Below the pieces are notes generated by a model. It made no database searches, was not told the origin of the DNA, and saw nothing but the letters and a program-made list of their open reading frames with translations. From assembly GCF_020880815.1 (NCBI RefSeq), contig NZ_JAJITD010000007.1, forward strand, positions 339,304-403,303: a DNA stretch of 64,000 bases, written 5' to 3'. This DNA is from Paraburkholderia sejongensis. Lineage in GTDB: Bacteria > Pseudomonadota > Gammaproteobacteria > Burkholderiales > Burkholderiaceae. Below, in pieces: positions 42,975 through 51,604 of this stretch. The position numbers were made by a program, and so were the translations under genes. How positions within the stretch are numbered: the stretch's first letter is position 1; each line of letters starts with the position of its first letter.

Positions 42975-43005
42975 GACTCCATCGAAAATTGAGAAGGAGC
43001 AGGAC

Positions 43006-43479
43006 GTGGAACTTTTGAGCAGCAAGGCGGCAGCCGAATGGTTGAATGAGGCCCTGCCGGGGGAGTCGGTTGGATATTGGCAACGCTGGCTGACCAATAA
43101 TCGCAGTCAAACGAGGCGTGTCCCGTATCGCATCCCATTCCAAACGGTAGTGGGCTTCAAGGCCGCTCACTATGACGTGGACGAACTTGCCCGGTTTGTC
43201 GAGTTCGAGAAGCAACGGCAACTCGGCAGCGTCACGCTCACGGGGCGCGCGGCTGAAGTCATGCGCGCGTATGGCATCGGCGAGAAGGGTGGCAGCACGA
43301 CCGGCAGGAAGCTGAAGGTGTCCGGTATCCACCCGCAGGTGGACGAGGCCGGGAAGCCATATGTCCAGCTAATCACCGATGACCCTCTGATGGTCTACCG
43401 GATCGAAGTGGCGGAAGCAGTGGCCGTCTTGGAAGAATTGTCGGCAGCCGTTGACGCCTGCAAACGAGCTACGGCATAA
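43006..43479 (+). CDS. Excisionase/AlpA-like DNA-binding protein (putative)
   Basis: A 157-residue protein. Its first 70 residues (LLSSKAAAEWLNEALPGESVGYWQRWL, then VPYRIPF and YDVDELARFVEFEK) follow the winged-helix pattern of excisionases and AlpA-like regulators. The rest is unrecognised. The start chosen is GTG 43006, because AAGGAG lies 6 nt upstream and the promoter -10 at 42969 excludes the upstream ATGs at 42961 and 42973. First gene of a three-gene plus-strand unit in the element. Confidence 0.55.
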   Translation: MELLSSKAAAEWLNEALPGESVGYWQRWLTNNRSQTRRVPYRIPFQTVVGFKAAHYDVDELARFVEFEKQRQLGSVTLTGRAAEVMRAYGIGEKGGSTTGRKLKVSGIHPQVDEAGKPYVQLITDDPLMVYRIEVAEAVAVLEELSAAVDACKRATA

Positions 43480-43488
43480 GGGGCAAGC

Positions 43489-43836
43489 ATGAAGGTCAAG
43501 GAAACCATCTATCCGGCGGGCGAAACCGCCTTGATCCTGCGCGACTTCCTCGGTGCGATGCGGTCGTGGGATGACGCACTCGCCGATATGCGCAAGGGCA
43601 AAACCGATGTGTGCGGTCATGTGCTGACGCCTGCCGTCCGATACCACGACGGGCGTGCATGGCGTCCAATGTATGCCCTCAGTGCGATCAAGGCGTTTAT
43701 CAGGAACGTCCACGCCTCCACAACGCTCGCGGTCGCGAAGCAAGCGCCGCAAGGCATCGTCATGGAATTTGATACCGCCGTCCACTGGCGACACCAGAAA
43801 ATCTCGAAAGGTCCGGCTCTGGTCGCGCGCACGTAG
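43489..43836 (+). CDS. Hypothetical element protein, 115 residues
   Basis: Not recognised. A compact mixed protein (MKVKETIYPAGETALILRDF) with no signal peptide or membrane segment. The start ATG 43489 has AAGGGG 6 nt upstream and lies 9 bp after the excisionase-like gene. The next gene begins 4 bp after its stop. Coupled position suggests a role with the putative replication protein; no function can be assigned. Confidence 0.6.
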   Translation: MKVKETIYPAGETALILRDFLGAMRSWDDALADMRKGKTDVCGHVLTPAVRYHDGRAWRPMYALSAIKAFIRNVHASTTLAVAKQAPQGIVMEFDTAVHWRHQKISKGPALVART

Positions 43837-43840
43837 CATC

Positions 43841-44746
43841 ATGGGCGATCTTCGACACTTCCGGCGAAAGGCTTGCGTGGACTGGCTGGACGTGAGGCTC
43901 CGCACCGCACGTCCAACCCAGTTCCAGCACGTCCAATCCGCGCTCGACACAGCGGGTGCCGGAAAGCTCCACGTCACGCCTATCGAGCCCGGACCCGGTG
44001 GCGTGGCGGATACGTTCGTGGTGCGCGTTACCGACCATCTGGCGAACGACTATGCGGCATTGAGCAAGGCGCTCGCGGAGTTCGTCGCACGGTATCCGCT
44101 CGCCCACGCACCGGAAATCGCAGCGATTGAGGTCGCGTGCGACTTCCTGCATACAGGAGAGGTGGAGCGAGAGGCAGCGACCCGCGCTATGACCTATCGC
44201 CTGCAATCGAGCTTGCTGACGGACGGAGATAGCCCCCGCCAGTTCGATCCTGCGCGACGAAAGAACCGTTTCATGGATGCGCATGGCGAGCGACTAGACC
44301 CGCTCCTGAATTATCGCGAAGGCAACAAGTGGGATTACGTGTCATGGCACGTCTACTGGAAGCGCACTGATTGCGGCCAACCGCTTCCGCCGACTGATTG
44401 GCGCGCACGCGTCGAGGTGACATTGAACGGTCACGCACTCCAAGATGTGGGCTTAGTCAAGCTGGCGGACCTTGATGGATACAAGTTCACGACCCTTGCG
44501 CGCTTCTTCCGATTCCGCACTCCGATTGCCCCTGAGACGCAAGCAAAGGGCGACCGGTTCAAGCTCGCTGCGATCACGATCAACAGGCGCTTGAACGACG
44601 CAACACCAGCACGCGGCTTGCACAGCTTCCGGTCCATCGGACAGCGCGATAGGTGGCGGAAACTGCGGCGCGAGAGCAGCCATCTGCAAGCGGACAACGA
44701 ACTTCAGGATGCAATCAAGGATGCTTTGCGACGCCTGAACATCTGA
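43841..44746 (+). CDS. Hypothetical element protein, possibly replication initiator-like
   Basis: A 301-residue protein starting at ATG 43841 (MGDLRHFRRKACVDWLDVRLR). The alternation of DWLDVRL, IEVACDFLHTG, SWHVYWKRT and ARVEVTLNG resembles replication initiation factors of small plasmids and filamentous phages, but no catalytic motif is decisive. The C-terminus is basic and helical (RDRWRKLRRESSHLQAD). It follows the 115-residue gene by 4 bp and is followed by a 400-bp non-coding stretch with short repeats that could be an origin. Low confidence. Confidence 0.45.
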   Translation: MGDLRHFRRKACVDWLDVRLRTARPTQFQHVQSALDTAGAGKLHVTPIEPGPGGVADTFVVRVTDHLANDYAALSKALAEFVARYPLAHAPEIAAIEVACDFLHTGEVEREAATRAMTYRLQSSLLTDGDSPRQFDPARRKNRFMDAHGERLDPLLNYREGNKWDYVSWHVYWKRTDCGQPLPPTDWRARVEVTLNGHALQDVGLVKLADLDGYKFTTLARFFRFRTPIAPETQAKGDRFKLAAITINRRLNDATPARGLHSFRSIGQRDRWRKLRRESSHLQADNELQDAIKDALRRLNI

Positions 44747-45148
44747 CCGGCCTTGCGCAAAAAATCGGGACAACCGATGCCGGTCTAAGTCCGTCAAACC
44801 CTTGTCGGGCCTAAAGGTCGTCTTGCGGGCCTAATAACTGTCTATACACATGTCACCCATATACGCACGCTCTCTCGTCCTCTCCCTTCATTCACGGGAA
44901 CATGAGAAGGGGTGAAGCAAAGCGACACCCGGCCCCGAGAGGATGAAACGCAGCACTGCCGCCACGCAACAAAAACGGGCGTGCGCATCCGGTAACAAAC
45001 CCTTAGGAATTGAAGCCGGTCTCGAAGGGATACCGTGTTTCAACTGGCGGCGTTTTTTGACGAAACCTTATAGAGAGCCCCGGAGAGCACCGACAGGAAG
45101 CACCCGGACCCGGACGCTCCCGAAAAGCCTGCGCGGCTCTATGCGCGC
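44747..45148. other. Non-coding stretch of the element with short direct repeats
   Basis: No convincing gene in 400 bp. CTTGTCGGGCCTAA (44801-44814) and CTTGCGGGCCTAA (44822-44834) are near-identical repeats about 21 bp apart, followed by an AT-richer segment (CTATACACATG). This arrangement next to a Rep-like gene resembles an iteron-bearing origin. A 102-codon frame at 44943-45251 overlaps the lipoprotein gene antisense and is doubtful. Confidence 0.4.
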
Positions 45149-45451
45149 TTACATCTGGCTCCGATGCGTAACGCGCACCATCTTGCCATCCTTATCGAAC
45201 AGCACTGCGACGTGCGCCGAAGAAGCGCCGACCACAGAACCCTGCGTATAAATCCATTGCAGCAACGTGCCGCCATTCACGACCGCTGACGACGATGCGG
45301 GTTTGCCGAGCGCGGTTTCTGCATCTTGTATCGTGGTCACACCCGGACGCATGGAGTCCACCGCGCTCGGATCGAACTTATTACCGACCGTCATGCAGGC
45401 GGTCAGAGCCAATGAAGCAAGGGACAGCACGGCGATTCTTTTGAGATTCAT
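45149..45451 (-). CDS. Small SmpA/OmlA-like lipoprotein
   Basis: A 100-residue lipoprotein. The signal MNLKRIAVLSLASLALTAC has lipidated Cys19. The mature part (MRPGVTTIQDAETALGKPAS, then QWIYTQG) follows the SmpA/OmlA (BamE-like) small-domain pattern. ATG 45451 has a weak GGGGAA ribosome site; the longer frame to 45571 is antisense to the integrase end. It is mobile-element cargo, 47 bp downstream of the integrase, and may alter the host envelope. Confidence 0.75.
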   Translation of the reverse strand: MNLKRIAVLSLASLALTACMTVGNKFDPSAVDSMRPGVTTIQDAETALGKPASSSAVVNGGTLLQWIYTQGSVVGASSAHVAVLFDKDGKMVRVTHRSQM

Positions 45452-45497
45452 TTTTGTTTCCCCGATTTGTGCCGCGATTGCGGCGAATGCTATGTGT

Positions 45498-47456
45498 TTA
45501 ACGCTGCTCGCGTCGGCTGGCCGCCACCTTCTGGCGCTCTGCGCATTTGATTGCGACCAGAGCATCACCAATCCTGAATGGCGCTACGCCAGCGAGTGCC
45601 GGGAAGTGCAACCGGGCGAAAATCTCTGCCAGCTCGTCGGCGCTGCGGTCCTTCGTGTAGCGGATACCGGCCTGCGTGGTGCCGCGCTCATGCCCTGCCA
45701 GCTGAGCGAGAATGCGCTCCGGCAGTTCGAGCCGATCAAGCGCTGTAACGAACGTATGCCGGAACGAGTGGAACGTCTTCCTCCCGTTGCGCTCGATGCC
45801 AAGCCTGTTGCCTAGAAAGCGCTCGTTGAACCACGATCCAGCGGGCTTGCCGTAGCCCTTCACCGGGTCACGCTTCAGCTCTGGGAACAGGCGGGTATGC
45901 CCCGCCCGCCTTAGCCGCTCGACATACTCGGGCAAGCCGAGGCGCACCAGCTCTGCATGTATCGGCACGACTCGTACGGCGTTGACCGTCTTCAGCGACT
46001 TGTCGGGCACGTCCTCTACCTTGTCTCCGTCGAGGTTGAAATCCAGATACCACACCCCGGCCTCAGACTGCCGTATGTCGTCTAGGTAGAGCTGCGACAG
46101 CTCATTGATACGGCCACCGGTCAACAGGCCCAGCAGCGGCAACCAGTAGTAGTGCGGTCGCCAGTGCGTGAAGCCGTTCCTTCTAATGGCCCCCGCACCA
46201 CGCGCGAACCAGTCCTGCGAAAAGATGCGCTCCAGCTCGTCAGGCTCGAACGTCTGGCGGTCGTCCTGCGGACGTGAACCCGCACCAGCGCTGCGCCCAC
46301 GCTTGTAGCCCGATGCCGGATTGAAGTGCATTAAGCCCGCCTTGACGCCGTAGCCGAGAATCTGGCTAACGTTCCCGACGTGCCGTTTCACCGTATCCTC
46401 ATTCTTGCGTTTCCGCCCGTCGCGCTTGGCGAGTTCTATCAGCTCGTGGAGGGTTTTGGTCTCGCCGGTCGTGCGGAAATAGTTGCGCCGTGCGTCGTGG
46501 ATGTCTGTCGGCAGTAGGGCGAGCAGCCGCGCGAACTCCAGCACGGTCTCTTTCTCGATGTCGCCTAGCGCCGGATCGCCCATCAAATCCTTGAATAGAC
46601 CGGCTTCGGTTGTCATGCGGCGGGTCTGTCCTTCGCTCCAGCTCCGGTCTTGCTTGTAAAGCTCGAACAGGTCTGAAAAGCGCTTGGAGCCCTGCCGCGC
46701 CGTGATTGCATCGTGGATGATGGGCGTCGCCATGCTCGGCGTCACAGTGGGGCTTGCTGGCGGCGCGGGCGGTATCGTCGTGGCAGTCGGCACGACAGGG
46801 CTTGCTGGCGGCACGGACAAGGCAAGGCGGGCACGAACCTGCGCGACGGCGGTTTTGGTCGTGACGCACTCGGACAGCGACACCTCCAGCTCGTCATCCA
46901 GAATGACGGCGGCGCGCGCACCGTGCCGCAAAACGGACTCGGCGGACTTAGCACCGACGACGAACCGGCCAAGCGTGGCGCGCGTATCGAGGAACCGCAC
47001 CATACCGGAATGGGTCGTCTCGACGCCTTTGCTCTCAACGTCATTCAGGACGAGGCCGCCGTCATAGTCGCGCTCGATGTCGTTCAAGTCAGGAACCGCC
47101 CAACCGCGTAGACCTTGAACGTGCGTATAGACCTGCGCCCGGTCATTGAGCAGTTCGCCAGCGAGTGCGCCGGGTGAGATGCCGATAGCGTCCGCCGCCG
47201 CCGTGATCGAAATCATGCCGTCGCCAGCAATCAGCGGGCTTTCGTTCCTCAGTTTTTCCGCGTCCATCGCCTGAAAGTGTTTGCGCCAGTGAAGCTGGAT
47301 TCTAAGCGCCTCAGTCTTCGCAACCGGCAGACTTCGGACGCCGGTAGACGTGTGTATCTCCGTCCTACCGACGAACGCGCGCAACCGCTTAGGGACGACG
47401 AGACGCACTGCGTAGATGCCGCTAGGACGGCGATACAGGCAGGAGATACCCTGCAT
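45498..47456 (-). CDS. Tyrosine-recombinase integrase of the tRNA-Gly element
   Basis: A 652-residue phage-type integrase. The N-terminal segment ISCLYRRPSGIYAVRLVVPKRLR is of the DUF6538 type. A Pro/Ala/Thr-rich linker lies at about residues 213-245. The C-terminal catalytic domain shows LTGGRINELSQL (catalytic Arg), HSFRHTF (His-x-x-Arg), LAGHERG and the tyrosine in GIRYTKDRS. ATG 47456 lies 85 bp from the tRNA-Gly 3' end, the standard position for a tRNA-targeting integrase. Confidence 0.95.
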   Translation of the reverse strand: MQGISCLYRRPSGIYAVRLVVPKRLRAFVGRTEIHTSTGVRSLPVAKTEALRIQLHWRKHFQAMDAEKLRNESPLIAGDGMISITAAADAIGISPGALAGELLNDRAQVYTHVQGLRGWAVPDLNDIERDYDGGLVLNDVESKGVETTHSGMVRFLDTRATLGRFVVGAKSAESVLRHGARAAVILDDELEVSLSECVTTKTAVAQVRARLALSVPPASPVVPTATTIPPAPPASPTVTPSMATPIIHDAITARQGSKRFSDLFELYKQDRSWSEGQTRRMTTEAGLFKDLMGDPALGDIEKETVLEFARLLALLPTDIHDARRNYFRTTGETKTLHELIELAKRDGRKRKNEDTVKRHVGNVSQILGYGVKAGLMHFNPASGYKRGRSAGAGSRPQDDRQTFEPDELERIFSQDWFARGAGAIRRNGFTHWRPHYYWLPLLGLLTGGRINELSQLYLDDIRQSEAGVWYLDFNLDGDKVEDVPDKSLKTVNAVRVVPIHAELVRLGLPEYVERLRRAGHTRLFPELKRDPVKGYGKPAGSWFNERFLGNRLGIERNGRKTFHSFRHTFVTALDRLELPERILAQLAGHERGTTQAGIRYTKDRSADELAEIFARLHFPALAGVAPFRIGDALVAIKCAERQKVAASRREQR

Positions 47457-47540
47457 GACGGACCACCACTGTAGTAGTCTCGCGGAGTATTCGTGCTGTC
47501 AGGACCGTAACCGGAACAAAATCAACCGGTTAGGTTCGAG

Positions 47541-47565
47541 GTGGAGCGGGCGATGGGAATCGAAC
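47541..47565. repeat. Right attachment site (attR) within tRNA-Gly
   Basis: 25-bp copy of attL that forms the 3' end of the intact tRNA. The 60 bp between it and the integrase contain an imperfect AACCGG/CCGGTT dyad (47507-47531) that could be an arm-type site. Confidence 0.9.
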
Positions 47566-47615
47566 CCACGGCTCTAGCTTGGGAAGCTAGGGTATTACCA
47601 TTATACGACGCCCGC
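47542..47615 (-). tRNA. tRNA-Gly (anticodon CCC)
   Basis: 74 nt including CCA. Acceptor GCGGGCG/CGCCCGC with discriminator T, D-arm GTATAATGGTAATAC, anticodon stem CTAGC/GCTAG with loop TTCCCAA, and T-loop GGTTCGATTCC. A TAAAAT -10-like box lies about 15 bp upstream. Its 3' end is the integration target of the 7.2-kb element and was restored by the insertion. Confidence 0.96.
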
Positions 47616-47732
47616 AGAAGGCGAGATTTTACAGGGTTTTGGGCGTCGGGGGCAATGGGCGGTCGCGGCGACCAGCAGCGCGATCCGTCCCTGCGCTTTG
47701 CGGTGAAATGCGTGTCGCTCCGATCGGGAGCC

Positions 47733-48767
47733 TTAGTGAGTGCCGCTCTGCGCGTCATGGCGGACTCGCTTTAGCTTGTGAGATTGTTGCTCCGGGTGGT
47801 CGTCCTGCTGTAGTGCAATGGAATTCTGCGACTCGGGCGATGACGCAGTATTCGCCGGAGTGTTTGAGATTTCCGCTTTCCAGCCGGTTACAAAAGCACT
47901 GATCTGGGCAGGAGTGGTTTGCGTCAATTGCAATAAGCCTAGTATTCCAATCAGCGAGCCAAATATTGTGAGGCGTCGTTGCAACTTTGTCTCGAAAGCG
48001 GATTCCGCAGCCGTTCTCTCTATCCGAATGATTTCGGCGATTCTTCCCAGTTGATCGACAAGCTCGTGGCGAAGCGATTTGAGCAGCAACCGCTCGTAGA
48101 TCGTTTCATAAAGTGGCCCAACTTCCGTAGTGGTGACACGTGCGGGCGCATCGAAGTAATAGCTGGCAATGAAGCGAGAGATTTCCGAATGCATTGCTTC
48201 AATGCGCTTCACCTTCAAATCGTCGCGGCAGCATTCGGCAAGTTCGTGGATAGCATCTTCCAGCATACGGTGATAAGCGCGCCCTAGCATGTATGCCACT
48301 AAGGCTCGTTCTACCCGGTCGCTGTTGGACCCTGTCGCGAGTATCGCCATGCCTCTTGCATCGACGGCCGCTTGTACCCCAGCTACATCCGAATAGCCTT
48401 CTCGGGTCAAGGTGGCTGACTCCCGAAAGAACATCGAGATGTCGTTGATCATGGATGCCGAGTTGCTGGTGGACCAGACAAACCGACCTATTTCCTCGAT
48501 CGGTGTATCTTGCTGCGCGAATTTGCGTGCGCATACCCATGCATATTTTTTGGCTCCGTCGCTCAAGGTGTCAACTGGACAAAAACAGAACACGGTCGAG
48601 CGATTAGAGCCGGAGAAAAAGCGAATTGCGAATGGTTCGTTCAAACCGTCATGGGCGCTCGTCATGGTTGAACTATGAACCGCCCCAAGAAAATAAGCTC
48701 CTTGCAGAGGGATAGTTATCTGGAGTGAGTTTATCGGCTGTTCGATGCGATAGATGATTCCTTGCAC
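47733..48767 (-). CDS. Unrecognised protein with C-terminal membrane segment
   Basis: 344 residues, no family recognised. A mixed soluble N-terminal part (about 1-240) contains a helical region rich in charged residues (VERALVAYMLGRAYHRMLEDAIHELAEC). One hydrophobic segment follows near residue 285 (LTIFGSLIGILGLLQL), and then a Gln/Ser-rich hydrophilic tail. The start is GTG 48767, with AGGAGA upstream; an out-of-frame ATG 48772 was rejected. Composition is AT-richer than the neighbours and it stands alone between tRNA-Gly and a chemoreceptor, so it was probably acquired. Could be a membrane-anchored effector; no function assigned. Confidence 0.6.
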   Translation of the reverse strand: MQGIIYRIEQPINSLQITIPLQGAYFLGAVHSSTMTSAHDGLNEPFAIRFFSGSNRSTVFCFCPVDTLSDGAKKYAWVCARKFAQQDTPIEEIGRFVWSTSNSASMINDISMFFRESATLTREGYSDVAGVQAAVDARGMAILATGSNSDRVERALVAYMLGRAYHRMLEDAIHELAECCRDDLKVKRIEAMHSEISRFIASYYFDAPARVTTTEVGPLYETIYERLLLKSLRHELVDQLGRIAEIIRIERTAAESAFETKLQRRLTIFGSLIGILGLLQLTQTTPAQISAFVTGWKAEISNTPANTASSPESQNSIALQQDDHPEQQSHKLKRVRHDAQSGTH

Positions 48768-48973
48768 TTCATTCTCCTGAGCGGGGGCGTTTATTTATCG
48801 ACTGTTTACGGCATCCTTTTAAAAACCTGTATGTGTGCCAGTGGGTTATACGTTCTGGCCTTCAGAATCCACTGCCGCCGGCCGTAATCCCGGACTGGCG
48901 TCCCGCTCCACAAGCTGTCAAGAAAAACAAGCCAACGCCGCGGCGCCCCCATCCCGTTGAGAGACTTCCAAAA

Positions 48974-50689
48974 ATGCAGTGGTTTTCCAATCTGAAGCTC
49001 AGTCACAAGCTGGTCGGCGCATTGATGCTGTGCGCGTTCGTGACGGCTATCGTCGGCATCGTCGGCGTGCTCAAGGTGCGCGAAGTCGCGACGATGCAGA
49101 CCGAAATGTACGAGCGCGAATTCGTGCCGGTGCGTAACGACGGCACCGCCGCGTGGCAGGCCGCCTCGCACTTCCGGCGCCTCTATTCGTACATCCTGAA
49201 TCCGGACGTGGCTGGCCGCGCCGATACTGTGCGCCTCAATCACGGTGGCGAGACGGCGATCCTGTCGGCGTTCGACTACGAGCGCAAGCACGCGAGCACC
49301 GACGCGCAGAAGCAGTTGCTCGGCGACTTCGACGCCGCGTGGCCCGCCTATATGAGTTCGGTCGCGAAAGTGATGGCGCTCGCGGACCAAGGCGATCAGC
49401 CCGGCGCGCTCGCCGAACTGAAATCGACGACCGATCCGCTGCACGTGAAACTGCGCACGCTGCTGATCAAGCTGTCGGACGTGCGCGACGAGCTCGCGCA
49501 GCGGCGGGTCGAACACGGTGTCGACGCGGTGCGCTCAGTCACGTGGTGGATAGCGAGTTGCGCGCTTGCCGGCGTCGCCATCGCGCTCGGTCTGGGCCTG
49601 CTGGTGACGCGTGCGGTCGTGCGGCAGATCGGCGGAGAGCCGGTCGACGTCGCGCAGGTGGTCGAGCGGATCGCCGGCGGCGATCTGAGTCAGCGTCTGG
49701 ACAGCGGCCGCACCGGTCAGCGCAGCATCCTTGGCGCGATCGCCGACATGCAGCAACGTCTCGCAACCACGATCGGCTCGATCCGCGAAAGCGCCGAGTC
49801 GGTCAGCGTCGCGTCGCAGCAGATCGCGAGCGGCAACATCGATCTGTCCGCGCGCACCGAAGAACAGGCCGCGTCGCTCGAACAGACCGCAGCGAGCATG
49901 TCGGAGCTGACGCAGACCGTCAGCCGCAATAGCGACAACGCGCACAACGCCAGCGCGCTTGCCATCCAGGCCGCGCAGGTTGCGAACACCGGCAATAAGG
50001 CGGTCGAGGGGATGGTGCGCACGATCGGCGAGATCAGCGGCAGCTCGACGAAGATTTCCGAGATCACCGGCGTAATCGAGGGCATCGCGTTCCAGACCAA
50101 CATCCTCGCGTTGAACGCCGCGGTCGAAGCGGCGCGTGCTGGCGAGCAAGGGCGTGGCTTCGCGGTGGTCGCGAGCGAAGTGCGCAATCTCGCACAACGC
50201 TCGGCCAGTGCGGCCAAGGAAATCAAGGAAATGATCACGACTTCGGCGGCGATCATCGAGGGCGGCACGCAGCAGGCCGCCGAAGTTAGTGCGACGATGG
50301 CCGACATCAAGGACGCGATTCATCGGGTGTCGGACATCGTCGGCGAAATCGCGACGGCCTCCGAGGAGCAGAACCGCAGCATCCATCAGGTCGGCCAGGC
50401 GGTCACGCAGATGGACGAGACCACCCAGCAGAACGCGGCGCTCGTCGAACAGGCCGCGGCGGCTGCGCAATCGCTCGATGCGCAGGCGCGCAAGATGAAG
50501 CAGACGGTGGCGGTGTTCCGGACCGGGGAGAGCCGGGGTTTCGCGGCGGAGCTGGCGCCGAAGGCGGCGCCGCTGGTGCCGGCGCGGGCCGCGAAGCCCG
50601 CGGTAACGCAGCCTGTGGCGCAGAAGCCCTCGGTGGCGGCGCCGAGGCCTGCGATGGCGACGGCGGACGACGACTGGGATACGTTCTGA
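48974..50689 (+). CDS. Methyl-accepting chemotaxis protein (Tar/Tsr-type layout)
   Basis: Chemoreceptor of 571 residues. N-terminal helix LVGALMLCAFVTAIVGIVGVL, a four-helix-bundle-like periplasmic domain, a second helix near residues 190-212, then a HAMP region. The signalling domain contains the highly conserved hairpin EGIAFQTNILALNAAVEAARAGEQGRGFAVVA. The C-terminus ends DDDWDTF, a xWxxF pentapeptide of the type that tethers CheR/CheB. ATG 48974 begins the typical MQWFSNLKL start. The ligand is unknown and no che genes lie nearby. Confidence 0.93.
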   Translation: MQWFSNLKLSHKLVGALMLCAFVTAIVGIVGVLKVREVATMQTEMYEREFVPVRNDGTAAWQAASHFRRLYSYILNPDVAGRADTVRLNHGGETAILSAFDYERKHASTDAQKQLLGDFDAAWPAYMSSVAKVMALADQGDQPGALAELKSTTDPLHVKLRTLLIKLSDVRDELAQRRVEHGVDAVRSVTWWIASCALAGVAIALGLGLLVTRAVVRQIGGEPVDVAQVVERIAGGDLSQRLDSGRTGQRSILGAIADMQQRLATTIGSIRESAESVSVASQQIASGNIDLSARTEEQAASLEQTAASMSELTQTVSRNSDNAHNASALAIQAAQVANTGNKAVEGMVRTIGEISGSSTKISEITGVIEGIAFQTNILALNAAVEAARAGEQGRGFAVVASEVRNLAQRSASAAKEIKEMITTSAAIIEGGTQQAAEVSATMADIKDAIHRVSDIVGEIATASEEQNRSIHQVGQAVTQMDETTQQNAALVEQAAAAAQSLDAQARKMKQTVAVFRTGESRGFAAELAPKAAPLVPARAAKPAVTQPVAQKPSVAAPRPAMATADDDWDTF

Positions 50690-50782
50690 GCTGCGCTAAA
50701 TCCGCGTTGAGGCGAGGCTGTGGCGCCGCCGAGGCGAGTGGCACGCAGCTTTCGCCACGCGCCGCCCCGCTTCAACACACAC

Positions 50783-51346
50783 TCAGATCACGAAGTAAGT
50801 CAGCTGCACCGCCGCGCGCGTGACCACCATCTGCAGCACCTGCACGATCACGAACAGCAGGATCGGCGAAAGGTCGATTCCGCCGAGCTGCGGCAGCACG
50901 CGGCGCAGCGGATTCAGAAACGGCGCGGTCAGCTGATAGAGGATCGGCATCGCCGGCGAGCGCGGGTTGAGCCACGACAGCAGCGCCATCAGGATCGTCA
51001 TCCAGATGATCAGGTTCAGCGCCCACTTGATCGCGGTCAGCACCGCGACGATCAGCAGCGTCGGCGCCAGCGCCAGCGGATCGGCGCCCGTCAGCACGAC
51101 CATCAGCACCACGTAGACGATCGCGGCGATCAGCGTCGCGACCACGCTCGCCCAGTCGATCCTGCGCGTGCTCGGCAGGATGTGGCGCAGCGGCAGCACG
51201 ATCCAGTTGGTCGCCTGCATCACGGCATTCGACACCGGGTTGTACGGCGGCAGACGCACGACTTGCAGCCACGCGCGCAGCAGCAGCGCCGCGCCGAACA
51301 GCGTGAAAACGGTATTGAGTAGAAAACGGGCGATATCGCCAAACAT
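50783..51346 (-). CDS. YggT-family membrane protein
   Basis: A 187-residue inner-membrane protein made of two YggT repeats. Each repeat has paired helices and a conserved SWLNPRSP-like or RLPPYNPVSN loop followed by a PLRR/PLRH motif (NWIVLPLRHILP and PFLNPLRRVLP). The family is implicated in osmotic adaptation and envelope biogenesis, but its mechanism is unknown. It stands alone; nothing clear is seen in the 258-bp gap upstream. Confidence 0.9.
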   Translation of the reverse strand: MFGDIARFLLNTVFTLFGAALLLRAWLQVVRLPPYNPVSNAVMQATNWIVLPLRHILPSTRRIDWASVVATLIAAIVYVVLMVVLTGADPLALAPTLLIVAVLTAIKWALNLIIWMTILMALLSWLNPRSPAMPILYQLTAPFLNPLRRVLPQLGGIDLSPILLFVIVQVLQMVVTRAAVQLTYFVI

Positions 51347-51604
51347 CTCGTGTCCTTATGCTTCTGAGCGCGGCCCCGGTTGACTGCGGCCGGCCGGAGT
51401 CGCCCGCGTGGGCGCGCCGGTGCTCGGTTGATTGGCAGACGTGTTGCTCGCGCAACGGCGTCTTGACTGTTGTCGGTCTCAGGCGGCCGCGCGGGGTACA
51501 GGCGGTGAGTCGCGCGGAACTTGCGTTGGAAAGATTCGACCGGCTCGGCCCGCCGGCGGCTCGACGTCATTGCGCTCCGCCGCCCTCCGGCTGTCTGTCC
51601 GGCA

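Larger units (their letters stand above)
40355..47565. mobile_element. Integrative element (about 7.2 kb) inserted at tRNA-Gly(CCC)
   Basis: Bounded by a 25-bp direct repeat of the tRNA-Gly 3' end, at 40355-40379 and 47541-47565. The intact tRNA lies at the right boundary, with the tyrosine recombinase gene next to it. Cargo in order: PD-(D/E)xK-like protein, serine recombinase, excisionase-like regulator, two further plus-strand genes, a repeat-bearing non-coding stretch, a lipoprotein and the integrase. No capsid, portal or conjugation genes are present, so this is a satellite-sized element rather than a prophage or ICE. Confidence 0.85.

Noticed and set aside
44943..45251. 102-codon plus-strand frame in the element
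   Set aside because: Overlaps the lipoprotein gene antisense and has no family signature; a GAGAGG before the ATG is its only support.
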